DNA of 64,000 bases from Oscillospiraceae bacterium (GTDB taxonomy: Bacteria; Bacillota; Clostridia; Oscillospirales; Oscillospiraceae). The DNA lies in assembly GCA_021202845.1 (NCBI GenBank), contig JAJQCF010000022.1:181197-245196 (forward strand), written 5' to 3'. The notes under the pieces were generated by a model, which worked only from the letters and a program-made list of their open reading frames with translations, was not told where the DNA came from and made no database searches. How positions within the stretch are numbered: position 1 is the first letter of the stretch; the number at the start of each line of letters is the position of its first letter. The position numbers and the translations under genes are program-made. Below, in pieces: positions 41,570-50,788 of this stretch.

Positions 41570-41591
41570 GCGGGGGACGTTAGTCCTCCGC
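41570..41591 (+). terminator. Hairpin between clpX and lon
   Basis: GCGGGGGAC with GTCCTCCGC around GTTA, followed by CGTTTGTT. A weak terminator or attenuator. Confidence 0.55.
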
Positions 41592-41626
41592 CGTTTGTTC
41601 ACAGTCTGTTTGGAAGGGAGGCTGCA

Positions 41627-44047
41627 ATGGACATTTTAGAAAAGGAATTTCTCACCCTGCCGGTGATGCCCCTGCGCGGCACCACCATGTTCCCGGGAAT
41701 GGTATTAAATTTCGACGTCGAGCGCGCCATATCGCGTGCGGCTGTGGAAAAGGCATTCGCCGCGGACAACCAAATATTCCTCGTAACGCAAAAGCAGCTG
41801 TCCAAGGAGGAGCCGGAGGCGGACGACCTCTACTCCGTGGGTACGCTCTGCACCATAAGCCAGATACTGCGCGTGCAGGGCTCCTCGATGATGAAGGTGC
41901 GCGTGGAGGGCGTCTGCCGCGCCAAAATTACGGAGCTGCTGGCGCTGCGCCCGCATATAACCGCAAGCATAGAGCCGCTGACGGAGCCGGAAGCGCCCAC
42001 CGGCGCGCGCGTCGAGGCCGAGATAAGAAAGTGCATAGGGCTGTTCAACCAATACTCGCTCGCCACCGCCGCGGTTGCGCCGGAGACCATGCTCAGGGTC
42101 ATAGATATGACCGACTGCGGCGCTCTGGCGGACTACGTGGCGCAGAACGTGTATTTTCAGCACTCGCACAAGCAGCTCGTGCTGGACGAGGTTCGCCCGC
42201 TCAAGCGCCTGCAGCTTGTGAGCGACCTCTTGGTGCGGGAATTAGACGTGCTCAATTTGCAGCGCCTCTTGGATGAGGACACGCACGAGCAGATTGACGC
42301 CGACCAGCGCGACTACTACCTGCGCGAGCAGATGAAGGTCATACAGCGCGAGCTGGGCGACAGCGACGGCGAGTATGGCGACGAGACGGAGGAGTACGAG
42401 AAAAAGATTATGGCGCTGCACCTGCCGCGCGAGAGCGAGGAAAAGCTGCTGAAGGAAGTCTCCCGCATGGCAAAGCAGCCCTTCGGCTCGGCGGAGTCGG
42501 CGGTGACGCGCACATATCTCGACATCTGCCTTGACCTGCCGTGGGGCAAGCGTACGCGCGACACAACGGACATAGCCCGCGCGCGCAAGTGCCTTGACGC
42601 CGACCATTACGGTCTGGAAAAGGTCAAGGAGCGCATTATAGAGTTTTTGGCCGTGCGCTCGCTCGCGCCCAAGCTCACGGGCGGGGTGCTCTGCCTTGTC
42701 GGCCCGCCGGGCGTGGGCAAGACGAGCATCGCCATGAGCATAGCCCGCGCCACGAACCGCAAATTAGCGCGCATCTCGCTCGGCGGTGTCCACGACGAGG
42801 CGGAAATACGCGGCCACCGTAAGACCTACGTCGGCGCAATGCCCGGGCGCATTATCGCCGGTATGCAGCAGGCCAAGAGCATGAACCCCGTTATGGTTCT
42901 GGACGAAATTGACAAGATGGCCTCCGACTTCCGCGGCGACCCCGCCTCCGCGCTGTTAGAGGCGCTGGACGGCGAGCAAAACGGCACTTTCCGCGATAAT
43001 TTCCTCGAAATTCCGTTCGACCTCAGCGACGTGCTGTTCATCACCACCTGCAACACCACGGACACCATACCCCGCGCTCTGCTCGACCGCATGGAGGTCA
43101 TAGAGCTCGGTAGCTACACGGACGAGGAAAAGCTGCTCATAGCCAAGGAACACCTGCTGCCCAAGCAGCGCAAAAAGCACGGCCTGACCGCCGCCAAGCT
43201 CAAGCTGAGCGACGAGGCTCTGCGGGAGATAATAGCCGATTACACGCGCGAATCCGGCGTGCGCATTTTGGAGCGTCAGCTGGCGGCTATCTGCCGCAAG
43301 ACCGCGCGCATAATCTCCGAGGGAGAGCGCAAGTCCGTCTCCGTCAAGGCGGGCGAGCTGCAGCCCCTGCTGGGTGCGCCGAAGTATAACCGCGACCGCA
43401 TGTACCCCACGGACGAGGTGGGACTGGTGCGCGGCCTCGCGTGGACGAGCGTCGGCGGCGAGGTGCTGGACGTCGAGGTCAGCGTCATGGCGGGCACGGG
43501 CAAGTTAGAGCTGACCGGCAATTTGGGCGACGTGATGAAGGAGTCGGCCAAGGCCGCCGTCACCTATATCCGCACCCGCGCCGAGGCGCTGGGCATAGAC
43601 CCCGAGTTTTACAAAAACCGCGATATACACATTCACTTCCCCGAGGGCGCGGTGCCCAAGGACGGCCCCTCGGCGGGCATCACTGTCTGCGTCGCCGTCA
43701 TATCCGCGCTGACGGGCGTGCCGGTGCGCCGCGATATCGCCATGACGGGTGAGATAAGCCTGCGCGGCCGCGTTATGGCCATCGGCGGCCTGCGGGAAAA
43801 GACAATGGCGGCGCTGCGCTGCGGAATCCACACCGTCATCGTCCCAAGCGAGAACGAGCGCGACCTTGACGAGATTGACCCCAACGTGCGCAAGGCCATG
43901 GACTTTGTACTGACAGACCACGTTGACAAAATTCTTGACGTTGCGCTCCGCCGTCCCGCGGCGGCTGCGGAGGAGGCGAAGCCGGCGTTTGCCTTTGCCG
44001 AGCCTCACGCCAAGGCGCGCAGCCGTGTGCGGCAGGTGACGCAATGA
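41627..44047 (+). CDS. lon: ATP-dependent protease Lon (LonA)
   Basis: This 806-residue cytosolic AAA+ protease has an N-terminal substrate-binding domain (LPVMPLRGTTMFPGM), Walker A GPPGVGKTS, and a C-terminal serine-lysine protease domain with the catalytic serine in KDGPSAGITV. It degrades misfolded and regulatory proteins. GGGAGG precedes the ATG. Its stop overlaps the engB start by four bases, a widespread Firmicute gene pair. Confidence 0.98.
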   Translation: MDILEKEFLTLPVMPLRGTTMFPGMVLNFDVERAISRAAVEKAFAADNQIFLVTQKQLSKEEPEADDLYSVGTLCTISQILRVQGSSMMKVRVEGVCRAKITELLALRPHITASIEPLTEPEAPTGARVEAEIRKCIGLFNQYSLATAAVAPETMLRVIDMTDCGALADYVAQNVYFQHSHKQLVLDEVRPLKRLQLVSDLLVRELDVLNLQRLLDEDTHEQIDADQRDYYLREQMKVIQRELGDSDGEYGDETEEYEKKIMALHLPRESEEKLLKEVSRMAKQPFGSAESAVTRTYLDICLDLPWGKRTRDTTDIARARKCLDADHYGLEKVKERIIEFLAVRSLAPKLTGGVLCLVGPPGVGKTSIAMSIARATNRKLARISLGGVHDEAEIRGHRKTYVGAMPGRIIAGMQQAKSMNPVMVLDEIDKMASDFRGDPASALLEALDGEQNGTFRDNFLEIPFDLSDVLFITTCNTTDTIPRALLDRMEVIELGSYTDEEKLLIAKEHLLPKQRKKHGLTAAKLKLSDEALREIIADYTRESGVRILERQLAAICRKTARIISEGERKSVSVKAGELQPLLGAPKYNRDRMYPTDEVGLVRGLAWTSVGGEVLDVEVSVMAGTGKLELTGNLGDVMKESAKAAVTYIRTRAEALGIDPEFYKNRDIHIHFPEGAVPKDGPSAGITVCVAVISALTGVPVRRDIAMTGEISLRGRVMAIGGLREKTMAALRCGIHTVIVPSENERDLDEIDPNVRKAMDFVLTDHVDKILDVALRRPAAAAEEAKPAFAFAEPHAKARSRVRQVTQ

Positions 44048-44622
44048 ACCTGCACAACGCCGTGTTTATAAAGTCCGCCGCCTCCGCGCAGAGCTTTATC
44101 CGCGACGACCGGCCGGAGATTGTGTTCGCGGGCCGCTCCAATGTGGGAAAGTCCTCGCTTATAAATAAGCTCTTAAACCGCAAAAACTTTGCCCGTGTCG
44201 GCTCGGCTCCCGGCAAAACCGCGCACGTCAACTACTTTTTGATTGACGACAGCGCCTACTTCGTGGATTTGCCGGGCTACGGCTACGCCAAGGTGTCCAA
44301 GGCCGAGCGCGACCGCTGGGCGGAGCTTATGGAGGCGTTTTTCGCCTGCGGAAAGATAACGCTGGGCGTGCTCATAGTTGACGCGCGCCACAAGCCCACG
44401 GCGGACGACTGCACAATGTGCGACTGGTTCAAGCTCTCAGGCTGCCCCTTCGTCGTGGCGGCGAACAAGACGGATAAGCTCAAGGCCAAGGAGCTGGCGG
44501 CGAATATCCCCCTGATAAGCGAAACGCTCGCCCTTGGCGACGCTGCTGCCATTATACCCGTCTCCGCGGAGAAGGGTACGGGCCGAGACGAGCTGCTGAA
44601 TGTAATTTTGCAATACTGCTGA
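44044..44622 (+). CDS. engB: Ribosome biogenesis GTPase EngB (YsxC)
   Basis: This 192-residue TRAFAC-class GTPase has the P-loop GRSNVGKSS, DLPGYGYA (G3) and ANKTDK (G4). It supports assembly of the 50S subunit. Start and stop overlap with lon as ATGA. Length is standard. Confidence 0.97.
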   Translation: MNLHNAVFIKSAASAQSFIRDDRPEIVFAGRSNVGKSSLINKLLNRKNFARVGSAPGKTAHVNYFLIDDSAYFVDLPGYGYAKVSKAERDRWAELMEAFFACGKITLGVLIVDARHKPTADDCTMCDWFKLSGCPFVVAANKTDKLKAKELAANIPLISETLALGDAAAIIPVSAEKGTGRDELLNVILQYC

Positions 44623-44696
44623 TTTGCAGCTAATAATAATTTAGAAAAGCCTGCCGCTTTCCACATGAATTTTGGCGGGCGGATTGGAGAACTAAA

Positions 44697-45551
44697 ATGA
44701 GTGAAAACGTAAACAGTTCAAATTGCAGCTCCGACTGCTCCTCCTGCGGAGCCAGCTGCCCCTCGCGCAGCGCTCCCCAGAGCCTTCTTGAGCCGCAGAA
44801 CGAGAAGTCCAACGTGAGAAACGTCATTGCCGTTGTCTCCGGCAAGGGCGGCGTGGGCAAGAGCCTTGTCACCGGCCTGCTGACCGCCGCCGTCGCCAAG
44901 CGCGGCAAGACGACCGCCGTGCTGGACGCGGACATCACCGGCCCCAGCATACCGAAGATTTTCGGCGTTGACAACTGCGTCGCCGGAGCGGTGGAGAACA
45001 ACATCCTGCCGACCGTTACGGACGCGGGCACAAAGATTGTCAGCCTCAACCTCATGCTTCAGGACGTAACCGAGCCTGTAGTCTGGCGCGGCCCCGTCAT
45101 TTCCGGCGTTATCAAGCAGTTCTGGCACGACACCATCTGGGGTGACGTGGACTATATGTTTGTCGATATGCCCCCGGGAACCGGCGATGTGCCGCTGACC
45201 GTGTTCCAGTCCCTGCCCGTGAAGGGCATAGTCATAGTCACCTCGCCGCAGGAGCTGGTGGGCATGATTGTCGCCAAGGCCGTGAACATGGCCAAGATGA
45301 TGCACGTCCCCGTTATCGGCATTGTGGAGAATATGTCCTATTTTGAGTGCCCCGACTGCGGCGCCCGCCACGACATTTTCGGCCAGAGCCATTTGGACGA
45401 GACGGCTATGGAGTTCCATATTCATCACACCGCGCGCCTGCCCATCGACCCCGGCATAGCCAAGGCCTGCGACGCGGGACAGGTGGAGGCTCTTGACGGC
45501 GGCTGGCTGGACGCTATGGCCGACTCCATCATCAAAATGGGCGAGCAGTAA
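44697..45551 (+). CDS. Mrp/NBP35-type iron-sulfur cluster carrier ATPase
   Basis: This 284-residue ParA-like ATPase has the deviant Walker motif GKGGVGKS and the CxxC of the family in FECPDCGA, which binds a bridging [4Fe-4S] cluster between subunits. A short N-terminal extension contains four more cysteines (Cys10, 14, 17 and 21), similar in spirit to Nbp35 but with different spacing. It delivers Fe-S clusters to apo-proteins. It follows engB on the same strand and precedes dapF by 21 bases. Confidence 0.93.
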   Translation: MSENVNSSNCSSDCSSCGASCPSRSAPQSLLEPQNEKSNVRNVIAVVSGKGGVGKSLVTGLLTAAVAKRGKTTAVLDADITGPSIPKIFGVDNCVAGAVENNILPTVTDAGTKIVSLNLMLQDVTEPVVWRGPVISGVIKQFWHDTIWGDVDYMFVDMPPGTGDVPLTVFQSLPVKGIVIVTSPQELVGMIVAKAVNMAKMMHVPVIGIVENMSYFECPDCGARHDIFGQSHLDETAMEFHIHHTARLPIDPGIAKACDAGQVEALDGGWLDAMADSIIKMGEQ

Positions 45552-45572
45552 TCCGCCCGCAAGAGGACTGAT

Positions 45573-46409
45573 ATGCAGTTTTGGAAAATGAACGGCGCGG
45601 GCAATGATTTCATTGTCATCAACAACATCGTCGAGCGCATTCCCGCCGACAAGCTGTCCGCCGCCGCCAAGGAAGCCTGCGACAGACGCTATTCCGTGGG
45701 CGCCGACGGCTTTATAGTTGTGGACGCCGCACGCGGCGGCGGCGACTTCCGCATGGAGTTCTATAACTCCGACGGCAGCGTGGGCGAGATGTGCGGCAAC
45801 GGCGCGCGCTGCGTCTGCCGCTACGCCTACGAAAACGGTTTGGCGGGCAAGCGGGTGCGCGTGGAGACCGGCGCGGGACTTGTGACAGGGGAGAGAGTCA
45901 GCGAGCGCATATGGCGCGTCAAGATGAACGACCCCACTGTGCTGCGCTCGCACGTTGCAGTTGAGGCCGGCGGCGAGACAGTAGACTGCGCCTATGTTGA
46001 GCTCGGCTCCCCGGGCAGCCCCCATGCCGTTGTGGAGGTAAAGGGACTGGACACCGTCGGCCGCGCGTCGCTCTTCACCGTGGGCCGCGCGCTGAGGAGC
46101 AATCCCGCTTTTCCCAAGGGTGCGAACGTCAACTTCTTCGAGCTGACAGCGCCGAACGAGGCTGCAATTTTGACCTACGAGCGCGGCGTGGAGAACTTCA
46201 CCCTCGCCTGCGGCACCGGCTCGTGCTCCACCGCCGCCGTGCTCGCGGCGACAGGCAGAGCGAAAGACCGCGTGACGCTGCACAACCCCGGCGGCGACCT
46301 CGTCGTTGAGTTTAAGCGCGGCGGCGAGCGCGTTTATAATCTCCGCCTCACTGGCCCCGCCGACTGCTCGGCCAAGGGCGAGCTGATTTTTAATAACTGC
46401 ACATTTTAG
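45573..46409 (+). CDS. dapF: Diaminopimelate epimerase
   Basis: This 278-residue enzyme converts LL- to meso-diaminopimelate for lysine and peptidoglycan synthesis. The two catalytic cysteines are in MCGNGARC and ACGTGSC, and the N-terminal FWKMNGAGNDF motif is present. Length is normal. It ends the plus-strand run and is followed by a bidirectional terminator. Confidence 0.97.
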   Translation: MQFWKMNGAGNDFIVINNIVERIPADKLSAAAKEACDRRYSVGADGFIVVDAARGGGDFRMEFYNSDGSVGEMCGNGARCVCRYAYENGLAGKRVRVETGAGLVTGERVSERIWRVKMNDPTVLRSHVAVEAGGETVDCAYVELGSPGSPHAVVEVKGLDTVGRASLFTVGRALRSNPAFPKGANVNFFELTAPNEAAILTYERGVENFTLACGTGSCSTAAVLAATGRAKDRVTLHNPGGDLVVEFKRGGERVYNLRLTGPADCSAKGELIFNNCTF

Positions 46410-46421
46410 TAAAAACGAAAA

Positions 46422-46459
46422 CGCCGCCCGAAGCTGTCAGACAGCAGCCTCGGGCGGCG
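46422..46459. terminator. Bidirectional terminator between dapF and the stalk-domain gene
   Basis: A 10-bp stem, CGCCGCCCGA with TCGGGCGGCG, has an inner GCTG/CAGC. The minus side runs into TTTTCGTTTTT, the plus side into a weaker T-rich stretch. Confidence 0.88.
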
Positions 46460-46477
46460 ATTTGTTACACGCCCCTT

Positions 46478-47563
46478 TCAGTCCGTCTCCCTCGGCGGGC
46501 GCACGTTGTACAGCTCGGTGTCCAGATATTGCAGGACGCTGGCCGCGGCCGCGGGCTGTTCGGCAGCGCCTACCAGCGCCAGAGAATTGCAGGCCGTGCC
46601 GCCGCCCAGCAGCGTGGGCAGAGCGCCCAGCGACACGTTGAGCGAGCTGCCGGCGGCAATGTCGAAGCCAATGGCCGCAAACCCCGTCTCCTGCGTGATG
46701 ACAGTCAAATCACTGAGACTGAGCGTGAGCGAGGCCGCCATGACCGCTCTGTACTGCGCGGCGCTGAAGAGTGCGTCGGCAGCGCTTTGCAATTCCCCTG
46801 CGCTCTCCGACACCAGCAGCCCCACGCTGTGCCCCGAGCAGATGATTGCCCTCACGGTGTCGGGGTCGGCCAGAATGTCCTCCTCCGTGAGAAAAAAGCA
46901 GACCGTGAAGCCGTAGCTGTCCAGCAGCTGCAAGGTGTCCTCCGAGGGCAGACCGATAAAGCTCAGCGTCATGTCCTGCCCCTCGTGCTGCGCGTCGTCC
47001 GTCGGCTCCGGCGTGGCGGCGGGCTGGGGAGTGACGGCCACATAGGCCTTGTAGCGCGACTCCATGAGCGTGGAGGCCGCGTCCAAAAACTCCGCGTCAG
47101 AGAGAATGACGTTATTGTCCTTTATGCGCAGAATGTCCCCGTAGCCCACGCCGGGGATATAGCTGTAAACGAGGCTGCCGAAGAAGCTGCACATGAAGCT
47201 CAGCGGCAGGTAAACGGTGCCGCCGCGCATTATCGCGTGGACGCTGTAGGTGTTCTCGCTGCCGTCGTATGTCGTGCCTTCGGAGATGTTAAAAACAACC
47301 ATGTGCTCGCCGGTGTAGAGTATTGCGGAGCCGGTTGACTGCACGTAGGAGTAGCTGATGCCGAAGTAGTCGGAGAACACCCAGTACGGCACATAGGTGA
47401 TGCCGCCGGAGATGTACGGCGTGGAGCTGAGTTCCAGCAGCACGTCATTCACGGCAATAAACGTAACGCTCGCCGCGGAAACGTCGGAGCTGAGCGTCGG
47501 CACCGCGCAAATAAGCAGCACGATGCAAAGCAAAATTATAGCCGTCCCGCGCCAGCGCTTCAT
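46478..47563 (-). CDS. Secreted stalk-domain protein with a degenerate NodB-like deacetylase domain
   Basis: This 361-residue exported protein has a signal peptide (about 1-33) ending after VSA. A copper-amine-oxidase N-terminal-like (stalk) domain follows at about 35-140 (ISGGITYVPYWVFSDYFG; GTVYLPLSFMCSFFG). After a Pro/Thr linker comes a domain with the rhythm of polysaccharide deacetylases (LSFIGLPSEDTLQLLDSYGF; CFFLTEEDI; CSGHSVGLLV) but without the DD and HxxxH metal ligands. It is probably a wall-associated, non-catalytic protein. The ATG at 47563 has AAAGGAG upstream, and a separate promoter lies at 47612. Confidence 0.78.
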   Translation of the reverse strand: MKRWRGTAIILLCIVLLICAVPTLSSDVSAASVTFIAVNDVLLELSSTPYISGGITYVPYWVFSDYFGISYSYVQSTGSAILYTGEHMVVFNISEGTTYDGSENTYSVHAIMRGGTVYLPLSFMCSFFGSLVYSYIPGVGYGDILRIKDNNVILSDAEFLDAASTLMESRYKAYVAVTPQPAATPEPTDDAQHEGQDMTLSFIGLPSEDTLQLLDSYGFTVCFFLTEEDILADPDTVRAIICSGHSVGLLVSESAGELQSAADALFSAAQYRAVMAASLTLSLSDLTVITQETGFAAIGFDIAAGSSLNVSLGALPTLLGGGTACNSLALVGAAEQPAAAASVLQYLDTELYNVRPPRETD

Positions 47564-47611
47564 GTGCCTCAGCTCCTTTGGAAAAAGATTTTGCATAGCT
47601 TCTTTCAGATA

Positions 47612-47640
47612 AATATAACACGTTTTTCTCGGTAATGCAA
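47612..47640 (-). promoter_or_regulatory. Promoter of the stalk-domain gene
   Basis: On the minus strand: TTGCAT, a 17-bp spacer, TATATT, about 50 bases before the start codon. Confidence 0.65.
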
Positions 47641-47719
47641 ATATTTATGGCTCAGGCAAAAGTCCGTTTTTCCGTGAAAAACCGTCCCGTATTTGTGAGC
47701 TAAATTGTATAATAATTCG

Positions 47720-47748
47720 TTGACTTTTTGCCGTACTTAGTGTAAAAT
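47720..47748 (+). promoter_or_regulatory. Sigma-A promoter of the pur operon
   Basis: TTGACT, a 17-bp spacer and TAAAAT. Transcription would begin near 47755, leaving a leader of about 240 bases before purE. The stretch 47641-47719 shows nothing else. Confidence 0.75.
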
Positions 47749-47754
47749 CAAAAT

Positions 47755-47890
47755 TGCGCAGGAATGCCTTTTCTGCGACTGACGGCGAAGGGGAGTGGTG
47801 TCGGTGACCGGCGATGTGATGATTCTTACTGCCTGCGGCTGCGGTTTGCGGGGAGACGTGAGGGCATATCAAACGGCATCGGCATACGGG
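47755..47890 (+). ncRNA. Structured pur operon leader RNA (riboswitch candidate, class not assigned)
   Basis: A hairpin, CGCAG/CTGCG (47757-47777), presents an 11-base loop. Within it ATGCCTTT can pair with GAGGGCAT at 47860-47867, giving a long-range loop pseudoknot. The intervening region is GC-rich and foldable. An intrinsic terminator follows, then purE. The arrangement is that of a ligand-sensing or protein-sensing leader. I could not match it to guanine, ZTP, PRPP or other known purine-linked riboswitch cores. Confidence 0.5.
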
Positions 47891-47928
47891 CAGCCTTATC
47901 CGCTATTGGCGGGGTAAGACTGTCTTTT
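47891..47928 (+). terminator. Terminator in the pur leader
   Basis: CAGCCTTATCC pairs with GGGTAAGACTG (one mismatch, one G-T), followed by TCTTTTT. It lies 70 bases before purE, so it should act as an attenuator. Confidence 0.8.
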
Positions 47929-47997
47929 TGACTTTGCGCGCCAAATGTTCAACCAAGCCCCGCCGAGTGCGGCAATGAAAAAACGGAGGTATTCAAC

Positions 47998-48540
47998 ATG
48001 AGAAAAATTGGTATCATAATGGGCAGCACAAGCGACATGCCAATCATGCAGAAGGCTATCGAGCTGCTTGACGAGTTCGACGTGCCGTTTGAGGTTCATG
48101 CATATTCTGCGCACCGCACGCCCGCGCAGGTCATTGACTTTGCCACGGGAGCGCGCAAGCGCGGCTTCGGCGTGATAATCGGCGCCGCGGGCATGGCTGC
48201 GCACCTGAGCGGAGTTATTGCCGCCAACACCACGCTGCCCGTCATAGCGGTTCCCCTGAGCGGCAAGAATTTGGACGGTCTGGACGCGCTGCTGAGCTCT
48301 GTGCAGATGCCGACCGGCATACCTGTGGCTACCGTGGCCATTGACGGCGCCGCCAACGCCGCGCTGCTGGCAATGGAGATAATCGCCATCGGCGAGCCTG
48401 ACCTCGGCAAAAAGTTGGAGGCATACCGCCTTGCGGAGACGAAAAAGCGCCTGAAGCAGAACGCGGACATCGAAGCAAAATACAACAAGACCCCCGCCGC
48501 GAGCAGCGACGAATTAGTGCGCGACTACGGCGTTATCTGA
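47998..48540 (+). CDS. purE: N5-carboxyaminoimidazole ribonucleotide mutase
   Basis: This 180-residue class I PurE acts in de novo purine synthesis, moving the carboxyl group of N5-CAIR to form CAIR. The N-terminal [12 protein letters not shown] substrate loop and the [17 protein letters not shown] motif are typical. GGAGG precedes the ATG. No purK lies in the window. It is the first gene of purE-C-F-M-N. Confidence 0.97.
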   Translation: MRKIGIIMGSTSDMPIMQKAIELLDEFDVPFEVHAYSAHRTPAQVIDFATGARKRGFGVIIGAAGMAAHLSGVIAANTTLPVIAVPLSGKNLDGLDALLSSVQMPTGIPVATVAIDGAANAALLAMEIIAIGEPDLGKKLEAYRLAETKKRLKQNADIEAKYNKTPAASSDELVRDYGVI

Positions 48541-48624
48541 GGCCGCCGCGCGGGATAAGACGATAAGATTAAAATAAACATATATTTATAATTTACAAAT
48601 CTGTCTGGAGGAAGATTATAAAGC

Positions 48625-49341
48625 ATGGAAAAGCGTGAACAGCTCTACGAGGGCAAGGCAAAAAAGGTCTACGCTACCGACGACGCGGACATTGTCATCG
48701 TCTCCTACAAGGACGACGCCACCGCGTTCAACGGACTGAAAAAGGGTACAATTACCGGCAAGGGCGTAATTAACAACCGCATGACGAACATGATGATGGC
48801 GCTGCTGGAGCGTAACGGCGTGCCGACCCACTTCGTCGAGGAGCTCAGCGAGCGCGACACGGCTGTGAAAAAGGTCAGCATAGTGCCGCTGGAGGTAATT
48901 ATCCGCAATGTTTCCGCAGGCTCTTTTGCCAAGCGCTACGGCGTAGAGGAGGGCATCGTCTTTGAAAACCCCACCATTGAGTTTTCTTACAAAAACGACG
49001 ACTTGGGAGACCCGCTTATAAACGACAGCCACGCCTTGGCTCTCAAGCTGGCGACAGCGGAGGAGATTGACACCATCAAGGCTATGGCCTTCAAGGTCAA
49101 CGCTGTTATGAAGGAATACTTCCTCACTCTCGGCATTAAGCTCATAGACTTCAAGCTGGAGTTCGGCCGCCTTGCCGACGGAACTATAGTTCTCGCCGAC
49201 GAAATCAGCCCCGACACCTGCCGCTTCTGGGACGTGAACACCAACGAAAAGCTGGACAAGGACCGCTTCCGCCGCGACTTGGGCGGAGTGGAGGACGCAT
49301 ACAACGAGGTTATGCGCCGTCTCACGGGGGAGAAAGCCTGA
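48625..49341 (+). CDS. purC: Phosphoribosylaminoimidazole-succinocarboxamide synthase
   Basis: This 238-residue SAICAR synthetase joins CAIR and aspartate using [14 protein letters not shown] at the N-terminus and the LIDFKLEFG and [11 protein letters not shown] motifs are diagnostic. GGAGG lies upstream. purF begins one base after its stop. Confidence 0.97.
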   Translation: MEKREQLYEGKAKKVYATDDADIVIVSYKDDATAFNGLKKGTITGKGVINNRMTNMMMALLERNGVPTHFVEELSERDTAVKKVSIVPLEVIIRNVSAGSFAKRYGVEEGIVFENPTIEFSYKNDDLGDPLINDSHALALKLATAEEIDTIKAMAFKVNAVMKEYFLTLGIKLIDFKLEFGRLADGTIVLADEISPDTCRFWDVNTNEKLDKDRFRRDLGGVEDAYNEVMRRLTGEKA

Positions 49342-49342
49342 T

Positions 49343-50788
49343 ATGCCTGATAACGCAGTCCATGAGGAGTGCGGCGTATTCGGCGTATTCCTCAATAGAA
49401 CCGCGGACGTGGCGGGCACTGTTTACTACGGGCTCTACGCCCTTCAGCACCGAGGTCAGGAGAGCTGCGGCATAGTTGTCAACGACGACGGACTTTTCCG
49501 CCTGCACTGTGACGTCGGCCTCGTCAGCGAGGTTTTCCACAGCGAAACGCTGGCCAAGCTCGGCCGCGGCAACATGGCCGTCGGTCATGTGCGCTACGGC
49601 ACAACGGGCGGCACCGGCAGACTGAACGCCCAGCCCATAGTTGTCAACCATGTCAAGGGCTCCACGGCTCTGGCGCACAACGGCAACCTTGTAAATTCTT
49701 GGGAACTGCGCCGGACGCTGGAGCTTCAGGGCAGCATATTCCACACCACCAGCGACACGGAGGTAATCTCCTATATCATAACGCGCGAGCGCCTGACCTC
49801 CGGCTCAATCGAAGAGGCCGTGGAGCGCACGATGAACCACATTAAGGGCGCGTACTCGCTGGTCATCATGTCGCCCAGCAAGCTCATTGCCGCGCGCGAC
49901 GAGCGCGGATTCCGTCCGCTGTGCTACGGCGAGTTGCCCGGAGGCGGCTGGGTCGTGGCCTCGGAGAGCTGTGCGCTGGACGCCGTGGGCGCGCGCTTTG
50001 TGCGCGACGTTGACCCGGGCGAGATAATAGTTTTCGACAAAAACGGCGTGCGCTCCATACGCAGCCACTGCGGCAAGCAGCAGCAGAGCATGTGCGTTTT
50101 TGAGTACATCTACTTTGCGCGCCCCGACTCCGTGCTGGACGGCTGCAGCGTCCACGCCGCCAGACTGCGGGCGGGCGAGTTTTTGGCGCACAGCCACCCC
50201 GTTGACGCTGACATAGTCGTCGGTGTGCCGGACTCGGGACTGGACGCGGCCAGCGGCTACTCCAAGGCCAGCGGCATACCCTACGGCTTGGGCTTTTTGA
50301 AGAACAAATATATAGGCCGCACGTTCATCGCGCCCGACCAAGCGGACAGGGAGATAAGCGTCAGAATTAAGCTCAACCCCATATCCAGCACCGTCAAGGG
50401 CAAGCGCGTTGTGCTGGTAGACGACTCCATAGTGCGCGGCACGACGAGCGAGCGCATTGTCCGTCTGCTGCGCGACGCGGGCGCGACGGAGGTGCATATG
50501 CGCATATCCGCGCCGCCGTTTATGAACCCCTGCTACTACGGCACGGATATAGACTCGCGGGAAAACCTTATCGCCTGCCACCACTCCATAGACGAGATTG
50601 CGCAGATAATCGGCGCGGACTCGCTGGGTTATCTCAGTGTGGAGCAGGCGCGCCAGCTTGCGGCGGACAGCCACTGCGGCGGCTTCTGCACCGCGTGCTT
50701 CAGCGGGGAATACCCGACCGAGACGCCGAAAAAGCGGCAGAAATACCGCTTTGAAACAAAGATAAGCGAAAGAGAGGATGCGGAATGA
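49343..50788 (+). CDS. purF: Amidophosphoribosyltransferase
   Basis: This 481-residue enzyme catalyses the committed step of purine synthesis, PRPP plus glutamine to phosphoribosylamine. The catalytic cysteine is Cys10 (CGVFGVF), so a nine-residue propeptide must be removed, as in the Bacillus-type enzyme. The PRPP-binding motif [13 protein letters not shown] lies in the C-terminal phosphoribosyltransferase domain, and cysteines for an Fe-S cluster of the Bacillus type are present (e.g. GGFCTACF). It overlaps purM by 4 bases. Confidence 0.97.
   Translation: MPDNAVHEECGVFGVFLNRTADVAGTVYYGLYALQHRGQESCGIVVNDDGLFRLHCDVGLVSEVFHSETLAKLGRGNMAVGHVRYGTTGGTGRLNAQPIVVNHVKGSTALAHNGNLVNSWELRRTLELQGSIFHTTSDTEVISYIITRERLTSGSIEEAVERTMNHIKGAYSLVIMSPSKLIAARDERGFRPLCYGELPGGGWVVASESCALDAVGARFVRDVDPGEIIVFDKNGVRSIRSHCGKQQQSMCVFEYIYFARPDSVLDGCSVHAARLRAGEFLAHSHPVDADIVVGVPDSGLDAASGYSKASGIPYGLGFLKNKYIGRTFIAPDQADREISVRIKLNPISSTVKGKRVVLVDDSIVRGTTSERIVRLLRDAGATEVHMRISAPPFMNPCYYGTDIDSRENLIACHHSIDEIAQIIGADSLGYLSVEQARQLAADSHCGGFCTACFSGEYPTETPKKRQKYRFETKISEREDAE

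Noticed and set aside
47755-47890. ZTP (pfl) riboswitch before purE
   Set aside because: GTGACCGGCG and GGGGAG resemble parts of the class, but the flanking helix and the CCGCCTGGGC element are not found.
47764-47931. 55-codon open frame in the pur leader
   Set aside because: No usable ribosome site (AGGA is one base from the ATG) and it runs through the terminator; the RNA structure explains the region better.
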